DNA of 23,823 nucleotides from a virus, in the IMG/VR virus record IMGVR_UViG_3300006802_000575, positions 1 through 23,823 of that record, one strand, 5' to 3'. Position numbers and translations under genes: made by a program. Below the pieces are notes generated by a model that saw only the letters and a program-made list of their open reading frames with translations, had not been told where the DNA came from and did not search any database. Below, one piece after another: positions 23,401-23,823 of this stretch. How positions within the stretch are numbered: the stretch's first letter is position 1; each line of letters starts with the position of its first letter.

Positions 23401-23823
23401 GATGTTATAGGAAGTGAAGGTGGATCAATTCAAAATTCTGAAACAATAATATATCCTTCAAATAGAGTATTAAATTATTATGTCTCGGCTTCTTACAGTA
23501 ATGAAAGTGTATTTACAGCAGGCTCAGAATATAATTTAGATACTACATATAGTGAATTCTCAGATAGTTTAGGATATTTTAATCCTACTACAGGAATATA
23601 TACAGCAGGAAGTGAATTTGAAGTACCTATTACTTTTATTATATCAGCATCAATTACTGGTTCTGGAGGTAATACTGGATATGATTATATTAATTTATAT
23701 ACAAATACAGGAACAGGAAATACATTAGTAGCAGTTGGTACTTCTAGTTTATTATCTCCTAGTTCAATGATTACTAATGCTGATTTAAATTTTTCATACA
23801 CTACAACACCAGTACAAGGTCAA
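20383..23823 (+). CDS. Giant baseplate wedge/tail protein with LamG-like domain (gp7/gpI-like place), 3' partial
   Basis: This frame is open for 1147 codons to the window end and has no ATG near its beginning, so it is the continuation of the gene starting at 20213. Residues encoded at about 21430-21950 resemble the gpI-type wedge region: ELFIEMIGQYFDDIWVYIKD, DLVAQILRDLGVKIY, then RIYHNLPFLLKKKGSYEGLR and ALITTYGIPE. The stretch about 22030-22570 is LamG/concanavalin-like (NWWSVMLTRSGSTYTLYAG and FTGSLQEIRYY). Near 23000-23280 comes a striking run with FNIGEYIGDPRLVP, WDYIRLIKFFDNSLFKMLQD and VVVKQHILERNKYP. Its place after gp6 suits a gp7 role, joining the wedges; the LamG-like part may bind sugars or other virion proteins. 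The exact function is inferred. Confidence 0.62.

Overview
The window looks like part of the genome of a large, AT-rich, T4-like contractile-tailed phage (myovirus) that infects a Bacteroidota host. Three things support the phage assignment: a baseplate run in T4-like order (central spike, gp25, gp6, then a large wedge-like protein), a gp55-like late sigma factor, and an M15 endolysin next to a tRNA cluster and GIY-YIG homing-type genes. The host is inferred from a phage gene carrying a type IX secretion (T9SS) C-terminal sorting domain, from A-rich rather than Shine-Dalgarno leaders, and from Bacteroidota-style signal peptides. All supported protein genes are on the + strand and are mostly tightly packed or overlapping (ATGA, TAATG).

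Layout. 1-3340: end of an unknown gene, a tRNA-like element, a GIY-YIG endonuclease, a 36-residue membrane peptide, a terminator, a long gene-free stretch of unusual composition, a DUF932 protein, a T5orf172-domain protein and a small lipoprotein. 3347-4148: tRNA cluster with Thr(TGT), initiator Met(CAT), Ser(TGA), Gln(TTG), Glu(TTC), a second degenerate tRNA-like element and structured spacers.

4216-10968: an envelope/secretion cassette. In order: a T9SS cargo with cohesin-like and dockerin-like modules; a two-TM holin-like protein; a single-TM Ala/Pro-rich protein; a CsgG-family protein; a signal-peptide protein with a Ser/Thr/Gly linker and a probable outer-membrane beta-barrel; a second secreted protein ending in a dockerin-like module; a small periplasmic protein resembling the C-terminal part of the CsgG-like protein; and an M15 peptidase. 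This cassette is the best candidate for an undescribed system: phage-made proteins for the host cell surface or outer membrane, next to the lysis genes.

11018-13527: helical unknowns, an HD-domain phosphohydrolase, a small membrane protein and the gp55-like sigma factor. 13553-23823: the baseplate operon (unknown, gp5/gpV-like spike, a polytopic hydrophobic protein, unknown, gp25, gp6, a DNRLRE-like beta-sandwich protein, a coiled-coil protein, and a >1200-residue wedge/tail protein that runs off the end and carries an apparent one-base frameshift near 20376). A recurrent intergenic motif, consensus ATATTTATAAYACG, lies upstream of several of these units and is probably a phage-specific expression signal.
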